Below, one piece after another: positions 1-10,750 of a stretch of DNA of 64,000 nucleotides. The stretch covers positions 47,586-111,585 of the forward strand of contig JADDOH010010949.1 in NCBI GenBank assembly GCA_016648135.1. Reading direction: 5' to 3'. The notes under the pieces were generated by a model, which was not told the origin of the DNA, did no database searches, and saw only the letters and a program-made list of their open reading frames with translations. Source of the stretch: Agrypnia vestita (Eukaryota > Arthropoda > Insecta > Trichoptera > Phryganeidae). A program made the translations under genes and the position numbers. The stretch's first letter is position 1, and every line of letters begins with the position of its first letter.

Positions 1-371
1 ATCCCCGCGCGCCCGTTCTAGCCATCTTCAGATCCGTGGTTTGCAAAGAAACATCTGTTTCGACCTTTTCGGCCGTTATTGACCCTTACCCCGCAGAATA
101 GCTACCCCTCGTTGCACCTACAAGCTGTTTCTTCACACATTCCAGAAACTTCCACATGCTTCGTTTTAAAAGCACACATGTGTAGCGTCCCACGCGCTCA
201 TCCCCAGTTCAAGGGAAGAAACGGACCACAGAGCATACGCAAAAACATAATTTTTGCGCGTCCCCGCTCGGACGCGGGAGCGCTGATTCAACTTACAAAT
301 AACTAAGTTTGTTTTAAATTTGAATGGTGATGTAAAGTCTCGTCGTCATCGTCGCGATCGTCAAGTGCCAT
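1..371. other. Unassigned G+C-rich window start
   Basis: This stretch is richer in G+C and CpG than the rest of the window. It has open frames but no recognisable protein domain and no obvious repeat partner in the window. It may be the edge of a repeat truncated by the window boundary. Confidence 0.3.
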
Positions 372-645
372 CTGCCGCCCTCTGTCTCGCCTCCAATCAC
401 GCGGGCAATTTGCCGCCTTGCCGCCCCCTCTACAGCCACTGTTGCAACCTCCCGCCCTGTCGACCCGCCTTCGCTTACGCGGGCAATCTGCCGTTTTGCC
501 GCCTTCTGTCTCGCCTCCAATCGCGCGGGCTTGCCGCCCTGCCGTCCCCCTCTACAGCCACGGTGCAACCTGCCGCCCTACCGACTCGCCTTCGCTTACG
601 CGGGCAATCTGCCGCTTTGCCGCCCTCCCCCCCGCAGCCACGGAT
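372..645. repeat. G+C-rich minisatellite, about 2.3 units
   Basis: Units begin with CTGCCG at 372, 488 and 609. Internal landmarks such as TCTACAGCCAC (about 429 and 552) and CGCTTACGCGGGCAAT recur with a period of roughly 116-126 bp. The units differ by substitutions and small indels. Open frames run through it on both strands, but these follow from the stop-poor C-rich composition, so I do not call a protein. Confidence 0.75.
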
Positions 646-1159
646 GTAACTCACCGCCGTCCCGACTCCAGGCGCGGTCCATGACGTGAGGCGGGCCGCC
701 CAAGCGGTACGCCTCGTCCCCCGACGGGCCGACGCAGGTGATAGTCCTAGTGAAACTCTCAAGTAAGATAAAGTGATCCATTTGTTTTTTATCCATGTAT
801 TGAAGTGTGACCTTTACGAAATAGTCCCGAACATAGAAGAAATTATCGAACAATATTAATTTTTATATTCGACAACATTATTTTTATATTCCACAACAAC
901 TTCTCTGTTATATTTTGTAAATTGTAAAATCACCAAAGTTTTCATAAATGTAATGTCCATACAAATTTGTGTTTCATTTGTGGTCAACTGGTCGATGAAC
1001 TATAATAATACTGAACCCACCCTACACCTGAGGTATAGAGAGTCCGCCTACCCACCTAGCCGAGGCATAAAAATCTATAGGTGAGTACTGCTCCAGGTAT
1101 CACATGATACTCAAATTGTTATAAAGGAGCCATTTATTACACTCATCTATTACACGCAT
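646..1159. other. Non-coding, no feature recognised
   Basis: G+C-rich sequence continues to about 735 and then changes sharply to A+T-rich DNA. A short imperfect duplication (ATTC-ACAAC blocks) lies near 862-895. Nothing codes. Confidence 0.4.
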
Positions 1160-1465
1160 CTGGCCACCCTGGCCTAGCGGCTAAAGGCCGACTTCGCACT
1201 GATTTCGCCTATCAAATGCGACTCTCCACACGCCTCGGCCTTTCGTACTTTCTGGGTGATTCTAGTATTTAGGAGAAGGTCCTCGTCGCTTCTAGGCTTT
1301 TCCAGATGTTTCTAAACGTTTATAGACATTTCCCGAAGTTGTAGATCACCCTAGCACGTTTATAGGCCGTTCTTGATTTTTAGATAGTGTTGTGAAATAT
1401 AAAATAGGAGTGCGTAATTATTTTTAGCATCTCTTTACGATACATTTTTTGGGACACTTCGTATA
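1160..1465 (+). repeat. LTR-like fragment, partner of 36001-36532
   Basis: About 130 bp from 1250 matches, in inverted orientation, the segment near 36070-36215; both carry TTCTAGTATTTAG followed by GAAGGTCCTCGTCGCTTCT. The match continues through ATAGTGTT, GTGCGTAA and AGCATCTC to about 1460. The copy at 36 kb begins TG and ends CA when read on the minus strand, so I interpret this as the 3' part of a retrotransposon LTR. The 5' limit is uncertain. Confidence 0.45.
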
Positions 1466-1743
1466 TATTAAATAATTAATGTTTCTTTCTAAGCGATTTA
1501 ACACTCCGTTACACGCGCGGGGCACAGGTGTGCCCCAGTGAAATATTTTTGCCTATTATTTATTAAACAATGTATCTACAATCTTGCCGCTTCTAATAGC
1601 TGTTGTTAGTGTCCTTGAGTACTCGCTAGTGACGCAACGGCAGCATCGATGAACGGATGTGATCTCTGGAAACTTTTTAGTGTCGGTGGGCCACGCCTGT
1701 GCCCCGCGCGTGAGATACCGTAACTATTTCATTTTTGAAGAAG

Positions 1744-1868
1744 GTAAGTCATTTTTGATATTTTCTTATCTATTTCGAATTTCACGTAAAGATAATTAAT
1801 ATTGTGTATAACTGTATAATATTTAGCTTTATAATGGTATAATAAAAAATGTGTTTTGTTTGTTTTAG
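1744..1868 (+). other. Possible 5' intron of the piggyBac transcript
   Basis: GTAAGT at 1744 and a pyrimidine-rich acceptor ending TTTTAG at 1868 bracket 125 A+T-rich bases. An ATG follows at 1885, but that frame stops after 15 codons, so any start exon is cut off from the C-terminal exon by the internal deletion. Splicing is inferred only from the sites. Confidence 0.35.
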
Positions 1869-1972
1869 GTACTTATAAACCAAAATGAACAGATTAGAAC
1901 GACAAATAAGTACTTGGCTCTTATATTCCTAGAAACATCTTTATGTTGCATGTTATGTTTCATTGAACGTAG

Positions 1973-2167
1973 AATGCTTTTTTGGGTATAAATCAAAACA
2001 ATTTGACACCTCTGGAAGATGACATACCCCGGAAAAGGAGTAAAACAGCTAGGTGCCATGGCTGTGGAAGAGCTAAAAATCGCTCGACTAAAACCGCATG
2101 CCAGAAATGTCACAAGCCTGTGTGTAACGATCATAAATATAGTAAGTGCATTCAGTGTTATAACTAA
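1973..2167 (+). pseudogene. piggyBac transposase C-terminal cysteine-rich domain
   Basis: The open frame after an in-frame TAG (1970-1972) encodes about 64 residues ending at TAA. It contains a cysteine/histidine array, C-x2-C-x11-C-x2-C-x4-C-x2-H-x4-C-x2-C, preceded by a basic stretch (RKRSKTAR). This is the cross-brace zinc-binding domain at the extreme C-terminus of piggyBac transposases, which binds the subterminal repeats. There is no in-frame ATG at its start, and the catalytic DDD domain is absent, so it is not a transposase by itself. All metal ligands look intact. That is compatible with recent decay or, more speculatively, a DNA-binding micro-protein. Confidence 0.85.
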
Positions 2168-2468
2168 AAACAAAATGATCTCAATAAGTTAACTATTGAA
2201 GACTAAAATCTCAAATTTATAATTTCCATGTTAATTTTTTCATAATTTTCTAAGGTTGAGGAAAAAATATTTTTGTTCTTGTTTTTATAGAGAAAAGATT
2301 TATTTTTTGTTTTCATTATAAGTGTCAATAAAGACTGATTATGTATAAAATATGATTATTTTTTATTTCTACCCACATAACAAATAATCCATCAATTATT
2401 TTGGGGCACAGGGGTGCCCCGCGCGTGTAAATATGTAATTATTTGCAGCGCGTGTAACGGAGTGTTAA

Positions 2469-3039
2469 ATTCATTTAATTTTAATAAAATAATTGTATGA
2501 GTAAGCAGGATTAAATCGATTGTCGCCCTACTCAATTTAATGTTATCGACGAAATAAAAACAAAAATAGTTGGTGGTTTTATCGTATGAAGGGAAGTCGA
2601 ATGTTTTGTAAATATTTTCGACGCACAATGAGTATCCGCACGTTATATTTCAACAATGAGACGACGGTGTATAAACTACTATTATATTAGTTTATAAACA
2701 ATAAACACATCACAAACTTCTCGGAATTTATCCAACTGACTGAATTATAGGACAAATGAGATTGAAGTCAAGTTAATTGCTCTATAACTTATAGTAAAAA
2801 TATAAAACGAGAATAAAAAAAATACTCGTTTTCGATATTTAAACTTCTTATATAAAGAAGGTTTTAGAAGACAGGAAATCTCATAGCTAGTAACAAAAAC
2901 TTCGGAGGAGTCTTTTAGAAGCAATTTTGAATAGAACATATTCCTTAAACTTTAGGTGAAATGTCGACAGTAACGGAAATAAGCGACATCAAAGATTTAT
3001 TGTTTATTGAACTTATATAGATAGATTTATTATTTGTAA
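2469..3039. other. A+T-rich, nothing recognised
   Basis: All frames are closed by stops. No inverted repeat or partner elsewhere in the window was seen. Confidence 0.4.
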
Positions 3040-3197
3040 ATATAAATTACTTATGAGGGCCAATTACTGTAGCGAAACACACCATAAAAGCACTCAGGTT
3101 TGAGAAAGATCACACAGATGTGTTGTGACCTTACCATAAACCAATTCTGGGATCTCCGGTGTGAGAAACCAGTGTCATTAAAACGCATTGTGGCCGC
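3040..3197 (-). mobile_element. tRNA-derived SINE, family A
   Basis: Read on the minus strand, a tRNA-like head (ACACTGGTTTCTCACACCGG, then AAGGTCACAA) is followed by a body with CTCAAACCTGAGT, GTGTTTCGCT and GTAATTGGCCCTC. The same order of blocks occurs at 46278-46477 and, for the head, at 28220-28372. The box B region is badly mutated here, so this is an old copy. Confidence 0.65.
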
Positions 3198-3540
3198 TGG
3201 TCAGTGAGAATGATCATTTCCATACAATACATTTTTGAAATTCCGTGAAAAACCATTTAAAATTAAGATAAATAATGGTGTAATGAGTCTTTTAAAGTCG
3301 GATCAAATATTTATTTAAAAAAATATCGACAGCCATAACTTATTGCAAGTAATTAACATCCATGTACCTGCAAAGAATACCAAAAGAGTACTGCCATATT
3401 ATTGTAACAATGTTGTGACTGACGGTCGCTCAAAGGAACTCCGCAATATATTTATATTTGAGTATATTTAATAAATTCAGAATCCAAATTCTACGCAATG
3501 TACATGCTGTGGAACATGTGATTAATAGTACATTATGTAT

Positions 3541-3960
3541 AATGCACGGACAGCGAAAAATGCCCCAAATGATAGGGCAATGTCATGATAACTGTTCAAA
3601 TAATTATATTGACCGGGCATTATAAATAATTTCCTTCACCTATCGTATAATAAAAAGTACGTGTTTTATTCTTTTATTGTGTGACAGTTTAATCATTAAA
3701 CCTAACCTAACCTAACCTGGTCAGTGCATGTCATGCATTTGTTATCGGCTCCCGCGTTCCGCAAGATGTACTTAAAATATCAAATTGCCCAACAAACACT
3801 AGGCAATATTCATAATGCCCGGACAGTGTAATAAATAGTTCAGTTTTAATAATTGTTTTTCACATGGCCCAATTTGGGTAATTGTCTGGGTATTATAAAT
3901 AATGTCCTATTATAAATAGTGTCCACGACACATACACCCAAATTATAATGAGAAATGCTA
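3541..3960. repeat. Repeat segment with inverted CCGGGCATTAT blocks
   Basis: GACCGGGCATTATAAATAAT near 3611 and ATAATGCCCGGAC near 3815 are inverted copies, and a further TATAATGCACGGACAG lies near 3540. Shorter TATAAATA-ATGTCC phrases repeat to about 3930. It looks like a degraded mobile element, but no clean ends or TSD were found. Confidence 0.35.
3701..3718 (+). repeat. Interstitial insect telomere-like repeat, (CCTAA)3
   Basis: Three and a half head-to-tail CCTAA units, the complement of the common insect telomere repeat TTAGG. The run is short and surrounded by ordinary A+T-rich DNA, so it is internal rather than a chromosome end. Confidence 0.6.
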
Positions 3961-4095
3961 CCATGCCTTCAAATGTTACAGGAAGTCTCTCACAGGATTC
4001 TATAAAAATAGCAGGGTGAATGAAGTAATTGTTTAATCGTAATAGTTCATACTTTCACAGATCATTTGATTATTTCATCAAAGTATGAACTATTA

Positions 4096-4811
4096 GGGCT
4101 TGTTCAGACACAGCGGGAACCGTTCAGTTTCAGAATCGCGTTTCAAAACATGCGATTTATGTCATCTGTTCACACAGCCGCGGTTAATAAGCGATTTGTG
4201 CGCGCGAAAATAAACGTCAGTTTGACAGTTCTGGTGCCGTTCTCCATCTTTGAATATCAGAGATATATTCGCTCATTACTTTGTTAACGACGGCCGTCTT
4301 CCATGGCAAGACACATAAATATCATTCTGTCAGTTCATTTTTGGTGAATAAATACCTACTTCTCTAAAATACTCTTTTTTTCCACCATTTCCAAATATCT
4401 CCACCAACTCCTGCCAAGCTTGGTTCTTGGCATATTTGAGTAATCCTCACACTATTACAGGTCTTTTCTACCATATTACAGGTCTTTTCTCCACTTCATC
4501 AATAAAAAATTCAATGTCAAAGCGATCCATAACCATAGAAAAGAGAATATAATCCACGCGTGCTCCTGTTGTGACATGGAACCGTGCGGTGCCCGCAACG
4601 CGACTGAACGCTCTCGTAAGGCCCCATAGTAATAGGATCGTGCGGGCGCCGTGCGGGTCTATTTTCTAGCGGTTGGGTTGCGGGCACCGCAGCGGTTGAC
4701 TAACCGCACGGTTGTGTCTGAACGATCACATACAAACCTAGGTAAATGAGACCCGCACGGATTTCATGCGATTCTGAAACGGCACGGTTCCCGCTGTGTC
4801 TGAACAAGCCC
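4096..4811. mobile_element. PIF/Harbinger-type non-autonomous element (MITE)
   Basis: Terminal inverted repeats start GGGCTTGTTCAGACACAGCG and extend about 45 bp with mismatches and small indels. They are flanked by the 3-bp duplication TTA (4093-4095 and 4812-4814). A TWA target and GGGC-type ends fit PIF/Harbinger. The 716-bp interior is locally G+C-rich (about 4560-4700) and has no transposase or Myb-like frame. An open frame across the left repeat is incidental. Confidence 0.82.
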
Positions 4812-4814
4812 TTA

Positions 4815-5284
4815 CTATCGACATGTCAAGATGTTGTAAAAAAAAATGTGCGTCTAAAGGTTTATTTGTTTCAATATTATAATCTATTTACCGTTAAATG
4901 CAGGCCACCCTACATTTCTCTGTCCGCTATTATTCGCTGTCACGTATTTCAGCAGCGTTAGACGATTTTACCAGTTCAGCATGTTTTAGGGTGGCTTGTC
5001 TGCCTCTCAATTCCCCTTGGGTGCCCTTGGATAACTCGAATTGTCCAATGATATCGTCCTCCGATTTCCTGCGTCCGATCTCATTTTCTTGGAGTATTTT
5101 ATTATCTCGATTTTTATTTTCTAAACGATTATTTTCCTATTCCTTCATTTGATGTCCAACTTCAATTTTTCTATACCCATTTGCATTACGCTTTTGGGAC
5201 ATTTATTTATACACAAGAGTCCAAGTTTTGCAGTCGTACGTAAACAATCTCTCTCTCTGTGAAGACGCTACAGTCCAAATGTTT
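4815..5284. other. Non-coding, nothing recognised
   Basis: Open frames here are short and without domains. A small CT run lies near 5250. It adjoins the LINE tail on its right. Confidence 0.35.
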
Positions 5285-5400
5285 GTTTGGGTCTAATTCC
5301 ACCTGCATCCTCACTTACTTCATCTTCCCACCTTAGCCTAAACCTTTCTACTCTTCTCCTTCCACCTGGATGTCTAGTCATTAATCTTTTAGGGGCATAC
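5285..5400 (-). pseudogene. LINE ORF2 C-terminal fragment
   Basis: The minus strand encodes GGRRRVERFRLRWEDEVSED. This matches the G-R-P-x-x-R-W-x-D-x-V-x-x-D signature near the C-terminus of many arthropod non-LTR retrotransposon polyproteins, downstream of the reverse transcriptase. No RT core motif is visible beside it, so this is a short 3' remnant. Confidence 0.55.
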
Positions 5401-6845
5401 GCAAAAAACGAAAGTTTGCAATTTTTACACATACATATATTTGTATATACATTATCTTTGTTTTTCCTCATATCAGTATTATCATACAACTATTCCAATG
5501 GGACAAAATACTTCTATAAATTTTAAGGGGGCATAATACAAGGAAATGACAAATTACACTCACAGTCTAGTTAAACTGAATTTAATGAGGTTACAAGTGA
5601 AATACACTTACGAGATTAAACGCTTCTAGTCAATTGAAAGCCCAAGGACGGAATGAGTGTGCAGGCGAGGTGGCGTGGTACATAACAGCTATGATCTCAC
5701 CTCCAAAAAAAATTCATATTTGAAAAAAATCCTGCATTCAGTCTATTTTCGTTCGTCTTCAGGCATTTAATTTCATACATCAGTGTGAGTACCAGAATTA
5801 CATTGTATGCCGCTAGTTTTGCCTAGATTGACAAGTTTAAATGAAATCAATGACATATGTAAATTTAATAATTGTAACTATATTCCATTCCTCAGTTTTT
5901 TCCCGGTAATCTTTACACAACGTGGCGCCTTTGAGATGAAATTTTTACGAAAATGGCACTATATAAATTATCCGTACACATGTCTACGCATCAGGTGTTC
6001 GCCTGAGCATAATCACAATAATTTTTATTGTAGGTGCTTTCTCTCATTTTTTATCTAGGTAAGAGACATACATACATATGTCTGATATAATAAACAATGA
6101 AAATAGTTTTTTTCTTAATTTCGTTTAATTTATTTGTAGGTAAGTGATAAATAAACAACTGTATCTTTGTTTCATTGTCCGCACTTAATTTTTATGATAC
6201 ATCTGTGCCATCTATCGTCAGTTGTGCGAGACGAAGCGTAATGGGGTATTGCGTCAACAGGTTTTCTCATATGTGAAGAAAAAACGTAATGGGCGCCATG
6301 GTGATGATACTTATATGATATTATATTAGGGGAGTTTTATTTATTTGAAGTGGAGGGAGTGAATTTCTCTACCGCTAAGTTCTCATAATCGCAAGGTGCT
6401 TATACACTTATGTGAGTTTGATTACTTGTTTTAGAGATAAGACCATGATGTTTGGTGTCTCAGTTTGGCAATTTTTTCTGCGTTTAAAATATAACAGGTT
6501 ATGGTTTAAATCTTTCCGTGCTTTAGGCTTTAATTTCGTGAGGAGTATCCAGACAAGTTTCATCCATGTGCACGCATCATAATGCTATAACTGTATACTG
6601 TCAGGTTGGTATGAATTTTTCTGCAGAATTCACATAAATCATAAAAGCTCCATAGATAATGTTTATTACAAAGCTAAACGTGGGTAACTATTTGTAAGAC
6701 AACATGTGAAATACTAGAAGGCAATAAATATCGGAAAAAGAAGATGAATTTGTATATTAGAGAAGTATGTTATTCAACATATATCAAGAGGAGGGTTACT
6801 ACAAAAAATTAGGTAAATGGTGTATTGAATGCAATTATTTCTAAA
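5401..6845. other. A+T-rich, nothing recognised
   Basis: No coding signature or clean repeat boundary was seen over about 1.4 kb. The few open frames are shorter than 90 codons and have low-complexity composition. Confidence 0.35.
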
Positions 6846-7045
6846 AGGATCATATGTGGGTGTAAAAGCAAAGGCAGCAATATCCAAAAAAAAATGGAGG
6901 CCAATATCGGGGATAACTAATTTATAATAGCCTATAAATTTATAGGAAACATGATTTTGGAAGGCAAAGATACATAAAGCCTAGAATTAAGTACATTTTT
7001 AATTAGTAACCCTCGGTGACTGCATTCAAAACATGTTCTAGACGT
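6846..7045. repeat. MITE family D copy
   Basis: Starts with GATCATATGTG-GGTGTAAAAGCAAAGGCAGCAATATCC and ends in an inverted relative of the inner arm (GTAACCCTCGGTGACTGCATTC). The same blocks define copies at 20960, 26020 and 46742. The right terminal arm is missing or strongly mutated here. Confidence 0.5.
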
Positions 7046-7157
7046 ATGTGCGGCAAATCCCCTTATGATAGAGTAAAGAAAGAAAGAATCAACAAAGAAT
7101 GTAAAGCTGATGTAAGCATAGTGAATAGAATTAAAAAAGGTCACTTGTGTTTGATTT

Positions 7158-7385
7158 GAAAGATATGTGACGGCGCCAGAAAGAGAGGGCGGCCGGAGAA
7201 GATGGCAGCGGAAGACGTGGCTGTGATCAGGTTAACCAGATAATGGAAGATGGTCCTGTTAGACGCCTCAAAAATCGTATGCGAAGATGCATGAATGTGG
7301 ATGAGGCGCGAGTTTTGTGTCAGAAAGAGTGTGGCGCTCCATCCTCTCATCTACCCCCAGGGGAAACGAGATTAAGGTAAGTAAA
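7158..7385 (+). pseudogene. LINE ORF2 C-terminus, family J
   Basis: One frame encodes ARKRGRPEKMAAEDV. After a frame change it encodes RMRRCMNVDEARVLCQKE. The motif MNVDEAR-x-CQ followed by a W-R-S-I-L-S-type tail recurs on the minus strand at 39425-39600 and 54365-54600, so these are three copies of the same retrotransposon 3' end. Stops and a frameshift make this a pseudogene. The clade is probably RTE-like, by inference. Confidence 0.6.
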
Positions 7386-8250
7386 TAATTAGTATCGAAA
7401 TTTATCTATGCACAATATTCTAGACACGTTAAAAAACGGAGCGATCTTCAATAAGATCAAAAAGACCATCCCCCAGATTCTTAGAATAACAACATTGTTA
7501 TAATTAGTGATTGCTATCCCATGATGTGAACGTGTGACTGCACGCTTGGTGTTCACAATCACGGTGTATCTCATCACTATTTGATTTATTTCAATTACCA
7601 ACTCTATACCTGCAATATCTTTAATGATTTGAGAAATATTGAATAAAAATTAATAATTTTTCGTTTCCATTGCGTTGAATTTCAAGTTAGAAAAACTAAT
7701 TTTGAAAAAAGATAATAAATATTTCGTTAATTTATTTTAATTTAACTCAGAAATTAATTTTAATCAATCACAATACATACCGAGATGAAAATCAATATAT
7801 AAAATGCGAAATTTAAAAAAAAATCACTCGTATCTTATTCTTTCAAATAGAATAGAAAAAAATAATGTTAATTTCTACTTTCATTCGACTGGCAATAAAT
7901 AAAAGCGTTATCGATATAATATTTTTATGCACGCCAATAAATCTTTGAAAGGACAAAGACAGGATGAACATTGACTAGGAATGATCGGGAAAAGACGGGA
8001 AGAAGAAATCCTGCAGGCTTTCGTGACATTTAATGCCTGGAAAGCCTCCAAAAAATATATATCAATGAATCGACCAAATGGTAGTTTGTACATTAATATT
8101 ATTATCATTTTATTCAAATACAATAGATAAAAGTTACTATATAAGAGTTAGAATTGAATAAAACAATTAAAAACTGTAAAGAATTATTTTAATCATATTT
8201 CACACAGGAAAATAATTGAAGATAAAAGTAAAAAAAATAAATTATAATTA
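7386..8250. other. A+T-rich, nothing recognised
   Basis: Very A-rich between about 7620 and 7870. No partner repeat was seen. Confidence 0.35.
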
Positions 8251-8669
8251 TTATCACGGGATCATGGCTGTGGGAGGCACATAAAACACTGGAAACTATT
8301 TATAATTTAAATTAATTATTGAATTTCGCATTTCACACTACTTATTTCTCCTGAATAAGAAACTGGTTTCTGATAAACTAATGCCCGTTGCTGGAATTGT
8401 TCAGGTTCGCATCAGAAAACTTCTCGCTTGCCGATATGTACTCTCGTCTTTTATCACTGGTCGATTGTTCTTGATTCGCTGTCGTTGTCGCCTCGTCATT
8501 CACTTGTCTTCGCTTTTATACGTTGCTGCGAATGTTCAACCCGTTTCTCAATATATTAAGTTATTTGTAGTCTCTTCGAGACTAGTGTAGTTGATTATAG
8601 ATTTAAGTGGTCTGTTCGAGAGACTTTGATAATGTGTTGCCACCATTATTATCTAAGACTCTCGTAACA
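8251..8669 (+). repeat. LTR-like repeat, partner of 17822-18618
   Basis: Shares with the 17.8-kb copy the left block TATC-CGGGATCATGGCTGTGG and the right block GAGAGACTT-GA-AA-GTGT, ending ACA. A TATA-like CGCTTTTATACG lies near 8510, as expected for a promoter in an LTR. I found no matching TSD, so both limits are approximate. Confidence 0.4.
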
Positions 8670-9239
8670 ATACAATAACAGGGAAGAATCGCCTGTTTAC
8701 TGCATCTACGAAAATTGTTTATTTGTTTTTCAAATATTGGTGATGAAACAAAATATGAAGGCGAACATTATATCAATGTCGCTGAACAAATCAATGTTGG
8801 TGTACACATCATTGTAAGCTCGACACACTCTTACTCTGGGAAAACATAGTCTAGAATTAGTTCTACTTGTTGGAATTCTAAAGAGAGGTTGTGATTGCGA
8901 CACTCGTAATAAAACATGGTTGTTTATTAGCGGAAAAGACAGATGAACAAATAAACTAGTTTCGGCGGATCTTATTTTAATTAAAAGTCTCTTCGTCTGT
9001 TTTTAAACTTGAACCATTTTAAAGAAGCCTCAGAATCTCTCTGCCCACCAAATGCAACTGTTAAACGTTAGGAAGTTTGTGCGATTTGAGAACAATGCTC
9101 CTCAGTCAAACTCGTACACACAATCGATAAAAAATGGCATACGTCATCCTAGTAAGAAGTGGAGAAGAGGGCTAGCAGAGAAACTTTTTTTTACTTTTTC
9201 ATACAGAGCATATTTAATAGTAAGGACTCTTAATACTAG
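8670..9239. other. Unassigned, probably 5' remains of the LINE at 9240
   Basis: An ATG-initiated frame begins at 9052 but has no domain. The RT signature starts in a different frame at 9240. The stretch may hold decayed upstream RT sequence. Confidence 0.3.
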
Positions 9240-10350
9240 ATGCCTATTCTACAACTATTTAAAGATAAAGGAATCGATTTTAATGACATCTGCATCATCG
9301 AACATCTGTACAGGAACCAAACAGCCAATGTTAAAGTTGAGGTCACACCGAGTGAAGTCATCCAAATTAGGCGTGGTGTAAGAAAAAAATGCATATACTG
9401 CAAGTTAACTAAGATATTGGTGAATGGAAAATTATTAAATAAAAAAGTAACCCATAAAAACCAAGTTTTTATTATACTCCAATTCTTTGTAAAATATAAC
9501 AACAATTAATGACGAATTAAAACATTAACATAAAACTAAACTTACAGTAATTTAATATATTTCTAAAATGTCAGATATTTTGAGCCTTGATAAGACACTT
9601 CATGCTTTGAAGATTAAGTTCTAAAAACATTTGTCAGTCAATTTAGATTTTCGACATTCGTAGTGAAGTACCTATTATGTATACCGACGGAGTAATTCAA
9701 ATTTAAAAAATATTCCTCGACGTTATCGGGCCGCCGTAGCTAGTCAAACTTTTGTAATGATTCCAATTTGAAAAAAACAATAAAATTTCTTAATAATAAA
9801 TAAATTTAATTTTTTTTAATGGAAATTTGATGATCTTCTTGATCGTCGCCATGAGTCTACTTGCCAAGTTTCAGCCCGATTGGATCACGGTAAAAGGGTC
9901 AAAAATCGATCCAAAGTTTTTTTTGACGGCAAGCCGGGAAGCAAGCAGACGCCACGAGTTAATATAAAGGGAGTAAAAATATAAATAATATTAGATTTGC
10001 GGACGATACAGTGCTATTTGCAGACAATGCCCATGACCTTCAAGCATTGGTAAAAAACATGAATGGAGCAAGTAAAAAATATGGCCTGAAGATGAACCAA
10101 ATTGTTAATAGTGTCAAAAAGATCATTTTCAACGCCAAATATAACTATCAAAAACGAATCAATTGAAAGATTCACGCAAAAGAAGCACATAGGTGTATGG
10201 GTGAACGAGAACTGGGATCCATGATAAGATGACAAGAGATCGTTATTTTCTAACCGTGACCTAAGCCTGAAACTTAGAAAGCGTACGGTTCAGTGTTATA
10301 TTTTTTCCATCCTCTTATAAGGGGTAGAGGCATGTTAAAAACTTTCAAGT
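9240..10350 (+). pseudogene. LINE reverse transcriptase, broken and interrupted
   Basis: The first part (9240-9442) encodes LFKDKGIDFND and LYRNQTANV, then IRRGVRKKCI, the RT region before the catalytic motif. After a 539-bp insertion the frame resumes at 9982 as NNIRFADDTVLFADN, the RT catalytic box (FADD codons 9996-10007), and goes on with LQALVKNMN and YGLKMN. A shifted frame adds HIGVWVNENWDP and later DLSLKLRKRTVQCYI, the RT thumb region. A normal RT has about 25 more residues between GVRQGC and the VNG block, so there is also an internal deletion. Frame changes and stops make it dead. The clade looks RTE/Jockey-like. Confidence 0.82.
9443..9981 (+). mobile_element. Repeat family A, inserted in the LINE RT frame
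   Basis: A 539-bp sequence starts AAAAGTAACCCATAAAAACC and ends GGGAGTAAAAATA. It is flanked by TAAATAA (9436-9442 and 9982-9988). Removing it with one flank restores the continuous RT reading N-G-K-L-L-N-N-I-R-F-A-D-D, which defines the insertion exactly. Other copies are at 30805, 33626 and 50800. It has no open frame of note, and its TIRs are at best weak (TTTACTCC-like against GGGAGTAAA). The class is unknown. Confidence 0.8.
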
Positions 10351-10539
10351 GTTTGGCGCCCTGTTCTTACGACATTGATTCAACCTTTGAGAGACCTCGC
10401 AGTAAAAGCCCGCCGACGTTACTAATACTTATTGCACACTGGCGACCTCCATCGCAGAAGAAGTGAACACTCCACAACAAAGTGCATATACTTTACGCCC
10501 TCAGAAGCAGTAATCAGTCCGACGTCCGTAAAGGTCGTC

Positions 10540-10579
10540 TTCCTGATGACGATGAATAAGAATTCAACGAAACGTCGAG
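10540..10579 (+). ncRNA. Hammerhead-like ribozyme motif
   Basis: Core CTGATGA (10543-10549) is followed by one extra base and a 7-bp hairpin with one A-A mismatch (GATGAAT / ATTCAAC), then GAAAC, a minimal ACGT stem III and a C at the cleavage position. Stem I is short (about 3 bp, one wobble). The element lies 200 bp past the LINE RT remnant, in sequence that could be a PLE terminal repeat. The extra base between core and stem II could reduce activity. Confidence 0.45.
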
Positions 10580-10750
10580 AATCGTTTCTCGGAATAACCT
10601 ACAGTTCGTATAAAATATCAGCAACCAGTTACAGTTAAATTGAAAATTATATAAATCTTTGAATAAGTCAATTTTTTTCAACTCACTTGTCCTTTTTTTG
10701 TAGGTCAGTAAGCCAGATTTCATAACCCTTCAAAAATGACGTACTTATAT

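Larger units (their letters stand above)
1502..2464 (+). mobile_element. piggyBac-like element, internally deleted
   Basis: The element is flanked by TTAA on both sides (1498-1501 and 2465-2468), the piggyBac target-site duplication. It has perfect 17-bp terminal inverted repeats, CACTCCGTTACACGCGC at the left and its complement at the right. Just inside each end lies a near-palindromic block, GGGGCACAGGTGTGCCCC (1519-1536) and GGGGCACAGGGGTGCCCC (2403-2420). At 963 bp it is far shorter than an autonomous piggyBac (about 2.4 kb or more). The only recognisable coding remnant is the transposase C-terminus. It is likely mobilisable only in trans. Confidence 0.93.

Noticed and set aside
320..850. 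Proline/arginine-rich proteins on either strand of the G+C-rich start
   Set aside because: Frames in several registers are open at once because the C-rich minisatellite lacks stops. No domain, and the repeat period is not a constant multiple of three.
9443..9509. Conserved peptide KVTHKNQV...ILQ/LFFVKYNNN shared with 33626-33695
   Set aside because: The similarity is the non-coding repeat A present at both places, read in one of its frames.
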